NCBI GenBank assembly: GCA_012515235.1
Contig: JAAYYU010000027.1
Coordinates: 62,001-126,000, forward strand
DNA length: 64,000 bases
Origin: Candidatus Anammoximicrobium sp.
GTDB taxonomy: Bacteria > Planctomycetota > Planctomycetia > Pirellulales > Pirellulaceae
Reading direction: 5' to 3'
Below, piece by piece: positions 15,659 through 24,428 of the stretch (positions within the stretch are counted from its first letter, which is position 1; each line of letters starts with the position of its first letter). The translations under genes and the position numbers were made by a program. The notes beneath the pieces are model-generated. The model saw only the letters and a program-made list of their open reading frames with translations. It made no database searches and was not told the origin of the DNA.

Positions 15659-17482
15659 ATGGTGAATCTCCGCCACCGGCGATCGAACTGCGACCCGCCC
15701 GCTGATGTCCGCTTTCCGGCGGCGTCTGCGACGCTCGCTGCCGCCGAGGGAAACGTGCCGGACGTGGGGGCTCGCCACACCGTCGCCTGGTCGCGTTCGC
15801 CCGCCGTGTTGTCGTTGCTGAGCGGGCTGCTGTTGTGGGCTTCCTTTCCGCCGCTGGGCTGGTGGCCGCTGGCCTGGGTTGCCCCGGTCGGCTGGCTGAT
15901 GCTTGTCCGGCCTGAGCCGTTGCCTGGCCGCCGGCCCTACGTAACCCTTGCCCTGACCGTCTTTCTGCACTGGCTCGTGCTGTTGCAGGGAATTCGGCTG
16001 GCCCATCCAGCGCTGTATCTGGGCTGGGTGGCGCTGGCGGCTTACATGGCAGTTTATCCGCTGCTGTTTGTGGCGCTGGCGCGGATTGCCGTCCATCGTT
16101 GGCGGCTGTCCGTCATCTTGGCCGCCCCTGTCGTCTGGACAGGATTGGAGTTGGTGCGCGGCCACGCCATCACAGGGTTTTCGATGGCCTTGCTGGGGCA
16201 TACCCAGGTATCGTGGACGACGCTGTTGCAGATGGCCGACGTAGGTGGCGCGTACGGCGTCAGCTTTCTGGTCATGCTGGTGGCCGCGTGTATGGCTCGG
16301 ACGCTGCCGGTCGCTTGCGGCCAACATCCGCCGACCGGCTCGCGGTGGTCGGTCTGGCCGCTGTTGCCGGCTCTGCTCGCGTTGGCTGGAGCGATCGGTT
16401 ATGGCCAGCACCAACTGCGCGTTTCCAGCCGCTCGCCGGCACCGCGCCAGCCGTTGCGCGTGGCCCTGATTCAGGGCTCCTTCGATACGATCTTTGAGTT
16501 TAACGCCGAGCGGGAACGCGGCAATTTCCTGCGGTATCGGGAGTTGAGCGAGCAAGCCGTCGCCCAACACCCGGACGTCCAACTGGTCGTTTGGCCAGAG
16601 TCCATGTTCACCGGCGGAGCGGGGGAAATCCTTGTCGCCGGGCCGATCGAAGTACCGGCGGACGCGCCACTGCTTGCCGAGGAATATCGTCAGCGAGTGC
16701 GGATGCAAGCCTTGTCGTTCTCGTACAAAGTCGAAGACGTGGCCCGGCGTTTGAACGCGGCACGCGGCCCGCGCCAGAACGCCAACTCGGGAGGCGTTCA
16801 CTTGGTCGTCGGCACGGACACGCTTCTGTTGAGTGCCGGCGATGCGCGGCGTTACAACTCGGCGTTGTGCATCCGTCCTGATGGCCAGTTGACGGGCCGC
16901 TACTACAAGATGCACCGCGTGATGTTCGGCGAGTACCTTCCGTGGGGTGACGCATTTCCTTTCCTTTATCGCCTCACGCCGATGGCCCAGGGGCTGGCCC
17001 CTGGCGAGGCGCCTCAGTGCTTCCGCGTTAGCGAGTGGCGATTGTCGCCCAGCATCTGTTTCGAGAGCACCGTCCCGCACTTGATTCGAGAGCACGTACA
17101 AACTTTGCGCAAGTCCAATCGCCTGCCCGATTTACTTGTCAACGTCACCAACGACGGCTGGTTCTGGGGCTCGAATATCCTGGACCTGCAACTGGCCTGC
17201 TGTGTATTTCGCGCCATCGAGCACCGGCTCCCCATGATCGTCGCTGCCAACACGGGAATCTCCGCCTATGTGGACAGCGACGGCAAGGTTCAGCAGCGGG
17301 GTCCACGGCGGAGAGAATCTGTCCTGTATGCAGAAGTCAAGCCGGACGGCCGCCTTACCTGCTACGGCCGGATGGGTGATCTTCCTGCCGGGCTGTGCGC
17401 TTCGTTCTGCCTGGCGCTTGCCCTTTTCGGGCTGGCAACGCGGCTTAGCAGGAATAAAGCCGGGCGGACGGGTCGATATTAG
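15659..17482 (+). CDS. lnt: Apolipoprotein N-acyltransferase
   Basis: Lnt adds the third acyl chain to the N-terminal Cys of lipoproteins in the inner membrane. The 607-residue product has an N-terminal block of membrane helices (about 45-275) followed by a periplasmic nitrilase-like domain. The catalytic residues are visible in VVWPESMF (Glu), GRYYKMHRV (Lys) and SPSICFES (Cys), and a final helix lies near the C-terminus. It is about 90 residues longer than E. coli Lnt, partly through the N-terminal extension and an insertion between the Glu and Lys motifs. The first ~40 residues are not membrane-like and the start is uncertain. Several predicted substrates with lipoboxes are encoded in this window (35686, 37684, 57268). 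Confidence 0.93.
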   Translation: MVNLRHRRSNCDPPADVRFPAASATLAAAEGNVPDVGARHTVAWSRSPAVLSLLSGLLLWASFPPLGWWPLAWVAPVGWLMLVRPEPLPGRRPYVTLALTVFLHWLVLLQGIRLAHPALYLGWVALAAYMAVYPLLFVALARIAVHRWRLSVILAAPVVWTGLELVRGHAITGFSMALLGHTQVSWTTLLQMADVGGAYGVSFLVMLVAACMARTLPVACGQHPPTGSRWSVWPLLPALLALAGAIGYGQHQLRVSSRSPAPRQPLRVALIQGSFDTIFEFNAERERGNFLRYRELSEQAVAQHPDVQLVVWPESMFTGGAGEILVAGPIEVPADAPLLAEEYRQRVRMQALSFSYKVEDVARRLNAARGPRQNANSGGVHLVVGTDTLLLSAGDARRYNSALCIRPDGQLTGRYYKMHRVMFGEYLPWGDAFPFLYRLTPMAQGLAPGEAPQCFRVSEWRLSPSICFESTVPHLIREHVQTLRKSNRLPDLLVNVTNDGWFWGSNILDLQLACCVFRAIEHRLPMIVAANTGISAYVDSDGKVQQRGPRRRESVLYAEVKPDGRLTCYGRMGDLPAGLCASFCLALALFGLATRLSRNKAGRTGRY

Positions 17483-17587
17483 CAGTAGTCAGACGGGCGA
17501 GCGATCAGGGGGGATTTCGACGATTCTTCGGTAAATAAGGACCAGGCTATCTATTTTGCCCGTGTTTTCTAGTTTCTGATCGTTTCG

Positions 17588-17617
17588 TTGACACTGCGTT
17601 TTACCTAGAACTATACT
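17588..17617 (+). promoter_or_regulatory. Sigma70-type promoter of the coiled-coil protein operon
   Basis: A consensus TTGACA (17588-17593) and TATACT (17612-17617) are 18 bases apart, placing transcription start near 17624, about 40 bases before the ATG at 17663. It is the best -35/-10 match I found in the window. Confidence 0.7.
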
Positions 17618-17662
17618 AGTCTTGATTATCCGGTTCGGGGAGTCGTTGTAGGGAGAAGGTCA

Positions 17663-18532
17663 ATGACACTGCTCGGCAAAGTTTTCACGGTGCTTATTTT
17701 CATCATGAGCATCCTGTTTATGGGCTTTTCCGTCGTGGTGTTCGCCACTCATCGGAACTGGAAGGTGCTGGTCGACAACCCCACGGCGACCGACAAGGCT
17801 CCCTTGGGTCTGAAGCAACAACTGCAGGCTCAGGTCGAGACGAACAAGGGCCTGCGTGCCGAACTCGACTCGTTGAAGAACCAGTTGGCGGTCGAGATGG
17901 CGGCGCGCCGCAGTGCGTTGAGTGCGGCGGAGACCAAGCTGGCCGAGGCTCAGCAGCGGTTGTCCGCGAAAGAGGCCGAGCTGGCGGGTCTGCAGTCGGC
18001 GCAAACCGAGGCGACGGCAGCCCTGAACGCGGCGGAAACGCGGCTCAAAGAGCTGGTGGCCGAAGTCCTGAAGCTGCGCGACGAGATCGTGGGGGCTCAA
18101 GGGGAACGAGACAAGTACTTCCAGCGCACCGTGGAACTCACGGATCGACTGCACGAGGCGGACGGAATCAAGCGGAATCTGGAGGAACGCCAGAGGCAGC
18201 TGATCGATGATATCAGCAAGTACAAGCGCGTGACCGACGTGCTGGGCGTGAATCCCAACATCCCGGTCGAAGCGATTGCGCCGCCGCTGGACGGCATCGT
18301 CACAGCGGTGGGCGACAAGAATCTGATCGAGGTGTCCCTGGGCTCCGACGACGGCCTGCGCGTGGGACACACCGTGCAAGTGTTCCGGGATAACAACTAT
18401 CTGGGTTCGGCGGTGGTGCTCAAGACGGACCCCGATCGAGCTGTCGCACAAGTGGACGATAAATCTCAACGAGGCCTGATTAAGGTAAGCGATCGTGTCG
18501 CAACAAAACTCAGCCGGACCAGAACTAGCTAG
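17663..18532 (+). CDS. Membrane-anchored coiled-coil protein with C-terminal beta domain
   Basis: The 289-residue protein starts with one membrane helix (about 8-28, VFTVLIFIMSILFMGFSVVV). A long coiled coil follows (about 50-190; Ala/Glu/Gln/Leu-rich, e.g. KLAEAQQRLSAKEAELAGL), then a compact beta domain (about 205-280; LDGIVTAVGDKNLIEVSLG, GLRVGHTVQVFRD). The build resembles envelope scaffold proteins such as MreC in general layout, but no family assignment is made. It has its own strong promoter, and its end overlaps the next small membrane protein gene by 38 bases, so the two are probably made together. A function in envelope organisation is inference only. Confidence 0.75.
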   Translation: MTLLGKVFTVLIFIMSILFMGFSVVVFATHRNWKVLVDNPTATDKAPLGLKQQLQAQVETNKGLRAELDSLKNQLAVEMAARRSALSAAETKLAEAQQRLSAKEAELAGLQSAQTEATAALNAAETRLKELVAEVLKLRDEIVGAQGERDKYFQRTVELTDRLHEADGIKRNLEERQRQLIDDISKYKRVTDVLGVNPNIPVEAIAPPLDGIVTAVGDKNLIEVSLGSDDGLRVGHTVQVFRDNNYLGSAVVLKTDPDRAVAQVDDKSQRGLIKVSDRVATKLSRTRTS

Positions 18533-18758
18533 TACGCCCATCGAGCAGAAGCCACGCGCCAACATCTACACGATGATGCTGGTACTGTCTTTCTTTGCCA
18601 TCGTCGTGGCGTGCATCGTGCTCTGGCTGGAACTTAAGACGTACGGAGAGTACCCTTGGTGGGAGACCAAAGGCATCGCTCCGCCCACGACCTGGCTGAT
18701 GCCGGCGGAGACGGGCGGCGATGGCTTTGTCACCACACCAGGTTCGTGGTTGGCCTAG
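18495..18758 (+). CDS. Small single-span membrane protein
   Basis: This 87-residue protein starts at GTG 18495, inside the end of the upstream gene. It has a hydrophilic N-terminus, one strong membrane helix (about 26-45, MMLVLSFFAIVVACIVLWL) and a short C-terminal part (YPWWETKGIAPPTTW). The 38-base overlap and the shared promoter and terminator suggest it works with the coiled-coil protein. No known family was recognised. The GTG start is chosen because the homologous-looking region begins there; an ATG is available only at the membrane helix. Confidence 0.7.
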   Translation: MSQQNSAGPELASTPIEQKPRANIYTMMLVLSFFAIVVACIVLWLELKTYGEYPWWETKGIAPPTTWLMPAETGGDGFVTTPGSWLA

Positions 18759-18877
18759 CGGCGCGCTCCGGGGACGGCCCCCAACGGGAGGCATGGCTGC
18801 CTTGACAGGGTCTTCGGCGTCTGCGACTTGGCGCGGTGCATCTTGCTGACAGACGGCTGACGGCGGTGACATGCAAC

Positions 18878-18917
18878 AAAGCCGGCCCCATGCGATGGCA
18901 TTGGACCGGCTTTTTTT
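18878..18917 (+). terminator. Rho-independent terminator
   Basis: An imperfect hairpin (arms AAAGCCGG and CCGGCTTT, with further pairing of CCCATGC and GCATTGG) is followed by seven Ts at 18911-18917. It ends the two-gene unit starting at 17663. The next gene begins almost immediately after it. Confidence 0.75.
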
Positions 18918-18935
18918 GTGGAAAGGCGCGGTTGG

Positions 18936-20402
18936 GTGTCGGGGCAGCAAAGTCCGTCGATCCGTTTTACTTGTCCGTCATGCGGCGGCCGGATGAAAGT
19001 GCCGCCCGGCCAGGCCGGACAGAGGTGCCGGTGCGCGCGCTGCAACGCCCAGGTTGTGGCGCCGACGTCGGCGGGCCACGACGCGCAGCCAGTTGCCGCA
19101 CCCGCTCCGTCCGGCCACGACGCCAATCCGCCAGGTCCACCTGCAGCGGACTCCGCCAGGGACAAAGCCGTTCCGTCTGGCTTGCCGTCTGCGGCCGCGC
19201 CGCCCGTCGCTCCGGCGGCGACTCCGGCCCGCCGCGCGGGCCCGACGGCGGAAGCGTCCAAGCGGCCCGCCGACGTCCCCGTCGCCGAGCCTCCGCCGCC
19301 GACCGCCGCTTCGCCGCAGGAATTCGGCTTTGAATGCCGGCTGTGCCGGACCCGGTTGTATGCTCGCCCGGAGCAGATCGGCCAGGAGGTGACTTGCCCC
19401 GATTGTCACTCGAAAAACAAGGTGAAACCGCCCAAGCCGCAGACGAAGACGCCGGTGCTGGTCGAGGACGATGACGATGGTCTCCAGTTGAGCGAACCCG
19501 TCGAGCGGCTTTCGACCGTCTATGTTTCGGCGGCAGGCATCGGAGACGCGGCAAGCGACGGGCCCGCCACCGGTCCGGCTCGGCCCGGCGGCCATCAAGA
19601 CGTGATCGCAGACCAGGCCCGGCAGGTGCTGGCCAAGGCCGCGGCCGAAGTGGAAGAAGTCGAGCGCGCCACACCGCGTTTACCCGACCGGCCTTTCGTC
19701 ACGGGCCTGGTTTCGTTCCTCTTCGACGTCGATGCGGTGCTCAGGTGGCTGATGTTGACGCTGATGCTGCACGCAGACGTGGCCTTGCTCAAGTGGATCA
19801 TCAAACTCAGTTCCGGACCCGGCATCGCCCAGATGGGCGCCTTGCTGATGACCCTGGGCGCGTCCTTGCTGGGGTTGGCGATGGTGGCGATCGCGTCGGC
19901 CTGTTTTTTGGCGATTCTGCAGGACACCGCCAACGGCTACGACAAGCCCGAACATTGGCCCGGAATCGAACTCACCGATTGGATGCTGGACGCATTCTAC
20001 GTGGTCAACGGACTGCTGGCGGCGGCGCTCCCCGGCCTGTTTCTGGGTGGGACCTTGATGTGCTTGGGCGGCAAGGTTCTGTCTGCGGTGTACGGGGGCG
20101 CGATCAGCACGCTTGCGTTGTTTCCGGTCTTCTTGATTTCGATGGTGACGGAAGGGTCTTGCTTTGCCATCGCCTCACCCGCGGTCTGGGGCACGCTGCA
20201 GACCTCGCGGCACTGGTGGGGCAAGTTCTACCTGATCTCCGCCGGTCTGGGCTTGGCCCTGCTGGTGCTGGCACGCTGGATGGCCAGCGGCGGTTTTTTC
20301 CTCACAGGCTTGGGAGCCGCTGCAGCCGTGGCCGTCATGATGGTCTATTTCCGCTTGCTCGGCCGGCTCGCATGGTGTCTGTCGGAGCAGAAGCCGTCCT
20401 GA
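18936..20402 (+). CDS. Zinc-ribbon, low-complexity and multi-span membrane protein
   Basis: The 488-residue protein opens with a zinc ribbon (CPSCGGRMKVPPGQAGQRC), then an Ala/Pro-rich linker, a second ribbon (CRLCRTRLYARPEQ and CPDCHSKNKVKPP), an acidic spacer (VEDDDDG), and a C-terminal half with about six membrane helices. It resembles a common planctomycete layout in which cytoplasmic ribbons precede a membrane domain of unknown function. GTG 18936 was preferred over GTG 18918 because AAAGG lies 9 bases upstream and the first ribbon begins soon after; 18918 abuts the preceding terminator. The gene overlaps the convergent SDR gene by 68 bases at its 3' end. Function unknown. Confidence 0.75.
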   Translation: MSGQQSPSIRFTCPSCGGRMKVPPGQAGQRCRCARCNAQVVAPTSAGHDAQPVAAPAPSGHDANPPGPPAADSARDKAVPSGLPSAAAPPVAPAATPARRAGPTAEASKRPADVPVAEPPPPTAASPQEFGFECRLCRTRLYARPEQIGQEVTCPDCHSKNKVKPPKPQTKTPVLVEDDDDGLQLSEPVERLSTVYVSAAGIGDAASDGPATGPARPGGHQDVIADQARQVLAKAAAEVEEVERATPRLPDRPFVTGLVSFLFDVDAVLRWLMLTLMLHADVALLKWIIKLSSGPGIAQMGALLMTLGASLLGLAMVAIASACFLAILQDTANGYDKPEHWPGIELTDWMLDAFYVVNGLLAAALPGLFLGGTLMCLGGKVLSAVYGGAISTLALFPVFLISMVTEGSCFAIASPAVWGTLQTSRHWWGKFYLISAGLGLALLVLARWMASGGFFLTGLGAAAAVAVMMVYFRLLGRLAWCLSEQKPS

Positions 20403-21249
20403 CGATCGCCGCCAGCCCTTCCCGATAGGAAGGATATTGCAGCTGGCAGCCCAGTTGGCTGAGCAGTCGCCGGTTGCTGACGCGTTTGCTGGCGCTGGCG
20501 CGCAACCGGGCCGGCGAATCCGGCTGCGGTTCTCGGAACTGCGGTTCGACGGCGCCCAGCCCTGCCGCCAGTTGACGGAAGTAATCCCGCCGCAGTACGG
20601 GATGGCCGTCCGACACACAGTACAGGCTGGGCAACGGGGCCTTCTCGTCGGCGGCGATCACAACACGGGCCGCATCGTCCACGTGGATCAGGTTCAGATA
20701 GCCCTCGCTGGGCGCGTCAATGGGCAGACCGTCCAGTAGTTGCCTGACTCGCGGGATGCGTCCTGGCCCGTACAGGCCAGCCAGGCGCAGGATGGCGGCT
20801 TGTCTGCCAAGCGGGTGTCGCTGCAGGACTAGTTCCGCCTCTCGGCACGCTCGGCCGCCCTCCCGCGTGGGCTCGCAGGGGGACTCCTCGTCCACCCAAC
20901 TGCCATCCGACTGGCCAAAGACACCGGTCGAACTGATGTAGATCAAGCGGCCGATGCCTTGCGGCAGATGCTCCAGCACGTTTTTCAAACCGTCGACGTA
21001 CAACTGCCGGATCGAATGTCCGCAGCGGCGATCGTGGCCCACGGCGAACAAGACCGTATCTGCAACGGGCAGTCGGCGCAGGGAGTCCGGCGACATGATG
21101 TCCGCGACGAGCGGTTCGATGCCTCGCGACCGCAGCGCGGAACCCTTGTCCCGGTCACGCGTTACGGCGCACACCGGAATGCCCGCCGCGGCCCAGCGAT
21201 CGGCGACGCGAAGTCCAAGATAGCCGCATCCAAAGATCAGCTTCTGCAC
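20335..21249 (-). CDS. NAD(P)-dependent epimerase/dehydratase-like SDR (YeeZ-like)
   Basis: This 304-residue extended short-chain dehydrogenase has the nucleotide-binding motif FGCGYLGLRVADRW (6-19), YISSTGVFG with the Ser of the active site, and LAGLYGPGR. The usual YxxxK is degenerate. The mix of a GCGYLG start and short length resembles the YeeZ/SDR_a4-type group, whose substrates are largely unknown. It is convergent with, and overlaps by 68 bases, the zinc-ribbon membrane protein gene. The ATG at 21249 starts at the beginning of the Rossmann motif, as expected. Confidence 0.8.
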   Translation of the reverse strand: MQKLIFGCGYLGLRVADRWAAAGIPVCAVTRDRDKGSALRSRGIEPLVADIMSPDSLRRLPVADTVLFAVGHDRRCGHSIRQLYVDGLKNVLEHLPQGIGRLIYISSTGVFGQSDGSWVDEESPCEPTREGGRACREAELVLQRHPLGRQAAILRLAGLYGPGRIPRVRQLLDGLPIDAPSEGYLNLIHVDDAARVVIAADEKAPLPSLYCVSDGHPVLRRDYFRQLAAGLGAVEPQFREPQPDSPARLRASASKRVSNRRLLSQLGCQLQYPSYREGLAAIVRTASAPTDTMRAGRASGNRPS

Positions 21250-21520
21250 CGCTCTCCCCTCTACATCGGCGTCGAAAACGGAGAATCAGCGACTTGAGAA
21301 CCCATCGCGGCCACCTAAAATGTCACTAACTGTTTACAAACCGGATGCAATTGTGTATCCATTTGGATATACTGCGCAATCTGCCTAGTTTATTCTCGTT
21401 GTCACCGTCCGGGCTTGGTTCTTGGCAAGCCAAGTGGGGACTGCAGAGGCAACTTGATCGAACTTTGGCGTCAAGGTATCTGCAGCGTCTTTGGTCCGCA
21501 ACGACCTGATGGAAATCGCT

Positions 21521-22564
21521 ATGAGCCATGATTCGGGAACCCGGCGTCGCTGCAAAGGCAGCCGATGGTTGGGGTCGGTGATGACATGCTGCGGTTTGTT
21601 GTTGTTTGTCTGTGTAGGCAGCGTCCGCTCCGAGACGGTAACCATGGCGATTGCATCGCCGGCATTGAAGAAGATCTTTGATGGCGGCCAGCCCGCGACG
21701 CTGGCGGAGTTGCGGTCGATGCAGGAGCATCAGCGGCAGCTGTGCGACAAGGTAGCCTCGTGTACCGTGGGAATCGTGATTGGTTCGTCGCACGGCAGCG
21801 GAGTCATCATTAGCGAGGACGGTTATGTCTTGACCGCAGCGCACGTGGCGGGCTCGCCGAACCGCAAGGCAACCGTGATCTTGTGCGATGGACGACAGGT
21901 TCCCGGCAAGTCCCTTGGGGTGTACCGCACGCTCGATGCCGGCTTGATGAAGATCGACAAACCGGGGCCTTGGCCGCGCGCGGAACTGGCCAAGTCGGAT
22001 GCGGGGAAGGTCGGGCAGTGGTGTCTGGCCGTCGGGCATCCGGGCGGATTCGAGGAGGGCCGGAAGCCCGTCGTTCGGATCGGCCGCGTGCTGTTGCGAG
22101 ACAAGTCTGCGATCACCACGGATTGCACGTTGGTGGGCGGGGATTCCGGGGGACCGCTATTCGATATGGAGGGCCATGTCTTGGGCGTCAACAGCCGCAT
22201 CGGGCGATTCATGACGGCGAATCTGCACGTGCCGATCGCCGCGTATCGTGAATCCTGGGATCGGCTGGTCAAAGGCGACGCTTGGGGGCACTTCCTCGGC
22301 ATCGGTCCGTACCTGGGGGTTCAAGGCGAGCCGGACTCGAAGGAAGCCAGGATCGCACGCGTGATCCCAGGCACGCCGGCGGAAAAGGCCGGCGTCCAGT
22401 CCGGCGATGTGATCGTCAAATACAACGGCCAGAGCATCACCGATTTCGCCGCCTTGCAGACGCGGGTTGGAGAGTGCCGGCCGGGCGAAAAAGTGACCTT
22501 GGAAGTCCGGCGAAACGGCAAACGCATCCAGCTGGACGCCGTGCTCGGCGAACGCGATGGGTAG
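21521..22564 (+). CDS. Exported HtrA-like serine protease with one PDZ domain
   Basis: The 347-residue protein has an N-terminal signal or anchor (about 16-37), a trypsin-like domain and a C-terminal PDZ (about 255-340; IARVIPGTPAEKAGVQSGD). The catalytic triad is intact: His108 in LTAAHVA, Asp139 in TLDAGLMKI and Ser209 in GGDSGGPL. HtrA proteases degrade or sense misfolded envelope proteins. ATG 21521 follows GGA at 7 bases; ATG 21509 is the alternative. It lies 165 bases upstream of a degenerate relative (22729), with a palindromic repeat between them, so the pair probably arose by duplication and divergence. Confidence 0.85.
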   Translation: MSHDSGTRRRCKGSRWLGSVMTCCGLLLFVCVGSVRSETVTMAIASPALKKIFDGGQPATLAELRSMQEHQRQLCDKVASCTVGIVIGSSHGSGVIISEDGYVLTAAHVAGSPNRKATVILCDGRQVPGKSLGVYRTLDAGLMKIDKPGPWPRAELAKSDAGKVGQWCLAVGHPGGFEEGRKPVVRIGRVLLRDKSAITTDCTLVGGDSGGPLFDMEGHVLGVNSRIGRFMTANLHVPIAAYRESWDRLVKGDAWGHFLGIGPYLGVQGEPDSKEARIARVIPGTPAEKAGVQSGDVIVKYNGQSITDFAALQTRVGECRPGEKVTLEVRRNGKRIQLDAVLGERDG

Positions 22565-22583
22565 CCGCTGTCCGGGAACCATT

Positions 22584-22643
22584 TCGTAGGGCGGAGTTCA
22601 TTCCGCCCGAGCGGACGGCAGTTCACTCTACGAGAAAACCGCG
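22584..22643 (-). repeat. TCGTAG/CTACGA palindromic repeat, copy 1
   Basis: An outer palindrome (TCGTAG...CTACGA) encloses an inner hairpin GGGCGGA / TCCGCCC, followed by GAAAACCGCG. Read on the minus strand it aligns with 57981-58034: both begin CGCGGTTTTCTCGTAGAG and end in a GGCGGA...TTCCGCC-like stem. It is a dispersed intergenic element present here in both orientations. Confidence 0.75.
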
Positions 22644-22728
22644 ACGTTGATCTTGGACAGCTGGGGGCGCGGCGAACGAACGGGGGCGAGGCGATTGCCA
22701 GGAAGGCCTGGAAGGGAGGACAGTGGAC

Positions 22729-23742
22729 ATGAGAACGGTCAACCGATTCGCAGCGAGGACTTGGCCGGCGGCAGCCTGGAACGCGGTCCTTTTGTGGTCT
22801 GCCGTCTCCTCAGCCGGCCACGCGACCGAACGCGACGCGTACGTCGTCAAGAATGCTTTTCGCGAGGTCGTGGTCGCTCCGGCGCAGAGCACCGTCCGGG
22901 TCCTGTGCGACGGCCGGCGGGCGGCGTTGGGAACCATCGTCGCGTCCGACGGCTTGGTCCTGACAAAAGCCAGCGAGTTGACGGGCAGGCTCGTTTGCCA
23001 TTTGTTCGATGGCCGGCAACTGGAAGCTCAGCTTGTCGGCGTCAACGACGAGTGCGACTTGGCCCTGTTGAAGATTGCCGCGGACGCCTTGCCGGCGATC
23101 CGCTGGAGCGACGCCGAACCGCCGCCGGTCGGCAGTTGGCTGGCCACGGCAGGTTTGGAGAGCGTGCCCCTTTGCATCGGCGTGGTCAGCGTTGCGCCAC
23201 GGCAGATCGAGCGGCGTCAGCCGGCGTTGGGCGTGATCATCGAGGAGGGGGATCAGGGGCCGGTGATCCGCGAAGTCATGCCCCGCAGCGGAGCGGCGAA
23301 AGCCGGCCTGAAACCGAACGACGTGATCACGCAACTAGACGGAAAACCAGTCGAGAGCCGGTACGGTTTGATCCAGACGATTCGCGGCCGTCGCTCCGGC
23401 GACACCGTTCGCCTGCAGGTGCTGCGCGGCGGGCAAGGTGTGACGGCCGACGTCGAGTTGCGGGACCTGACGGAAATCGCCAACGGCGAGATGTTCCAGG
23501 AAGAAGTCGGCGGCCGGCTCAGCAAGCGGCGGACGGGATTTCCCCTGGCCTTGCAGCACGACACGGTCCTGCTGCCGAACCAATGCGGGGGACCGTTGGT
23601 CGATCTGGACGGCAAAGTCGTGGGCATCAACATCGCCCGTGCCAGCCGCGTCGCCAGCTATGCCTTGCCCGCTTCTGCCATCAAGCCCGTGCTGGAAAAA
23701 CTGAAGGCCGGGCAACTCGTCGCCGCCAAGCCGGCCAATTGA
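22729..23742 (+). CDS. Degenerate HtrA-like protein with PDZ inserted in the protease domain
   Basis: This 337-residue exported protein (signal about 1-32) has the fold of an S1C protease with altered catalytic positions. The His motif reads LTKASEL (78-84), giving Ser82 where His is expected. Asp110 is kept in CDLALLKI. The Ser motif reads PNQCGGPL, giving Cys286 for Ser. The PDZ-like segment (about 165-245; REVMPRSGAAKAGLKPNDVI) lies between the Asp and the Cys motifs, not after the protease domain. GKVVGINIAR then completes the barrel. It is probably a non-proteolytic binding protein or regulator. ATG 22729 has GGAGG 9 bases upstream; GTG 22723 is too close to it. It follows an active relative (21521). 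Confidence 0.8.
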   Translation: MRTVNRFAARTWPAAAWNAVLLWSAVSSAGHATERDAYVVKNAFREVVVAPAQSTVRVLCDGRRAALGTIVASDGLVLTKASELTGRLVCHLFDGRQLEAQLVGVNDECDLALLKIAADALPAIRWSDAEPPPVGSWLATAGLESVPLCIGVVSVAPRQIERRQPALGVIIEEGDQGPVIREVMPRSGAAKAGLKPNDVITQLDGKPVESRYGLIQTIRGRRSGDTVRLQVLRGGQGVTADVELRDLTEIANGEMFQEEVGGRLSKRRTGFPLALQHDTVLLPNQCGGPLVDLDGKVVGINIARASRVASYALPASAIKPVLEKLKAGQLVAAKPAN

Positions 23743-24374
23743 GACGGGCACGCCTGCTTCAAAGAGACGTCAGTCGGTGGTTCGCAGGACGGACTTCAGC
23801 CTCTGACCTCCGGATCTCGGAGGAAACTAAGGTGGGACCTTCGGGTCGTCCTGGGGCGGTATCTCAAGTCGCCGTCAGATAAAGTCCTCTAGTAGTAGCC
23901 GGACGACGGGCCTTACGGCGCAGCCCGTTCTTATTTGGACACCCGTCGTGCAGAGGGAACGCGGCCGTCGAAATCCGAAGTTGGTCGGTGGCGCATCCAA
24001 CTCGAAACGAGTAGAATGGAAGTACCTCATGCACGCCCGGTGAAGTCACCGGGCGCTGGTAACCAGCTCTCTAACGCACTTGGAAAGGGTGTCTTGTGAA
24101 ACCCGGTACAAGCGGCTTTCCCAGGGGCGTTTGCGCTGGTGGGCATCCAGGCCCGATGCCCGCGTATGCACCCGCCTCACCAAGACTGCAGCATGAGACG
24201 TGCGCTACGTTGCCCGCCGGTGATGAGGCGGAAGAAATTCTTTGCCTCAATCGCGTTACGCGAAAGACGAGATTCTAGCCGTTCTCTTGGAGGAAACAAA
24301 GCGAACCTATTCCCACAGGCAAAGCTAGAACGGCCTTTTCTTTCTTGTTTTTGTATTTCAGGGGCTACATACCA
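23743..24374. other. Long noncoding stretch with local hairpins
   Basis: No supported protein gene was found. Two adjacent perfect hairpins lie at 24034-24067: CGCCCGGTGA/TCACCGGGCG (loop AG) and GCTGG/CCAGC (loop TAA). They are followed by CTCTAACGCACTTGGAAAGG and CTTGTGAAACCCGGTACAAG. Farther on, CTAGCCGTTCT (about 24278) is partly complementary to AGCTAGAACGGCC (about 24325). The density of structure suggests a structured RNA or the remnant of one, possibly from a group II intron, but this is not established. Confidence 0.4.
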
Positions 24375-24412
24375 GGGGACAGGGGGCCTCTCTTGAAAAG
24401 ACCCCGGTCCCC
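24375..24412 (-). repeat. GGGGAC...GTCCCC palindrome
   Basis: GGGGACAGGGG and CCCCGGTCCCC pair with one mismatch around a 16-base loop. It lies just beyond the 3' end of the minus-strand isomerase gene (stop near 24429), so it could help to end that transcript. It lacks a T-run on the minus strand and may simply be another dispersed palindrome. Confidence 0.5.
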
Positions 24413-24428
24413 TTATCGTCACCCGCCC

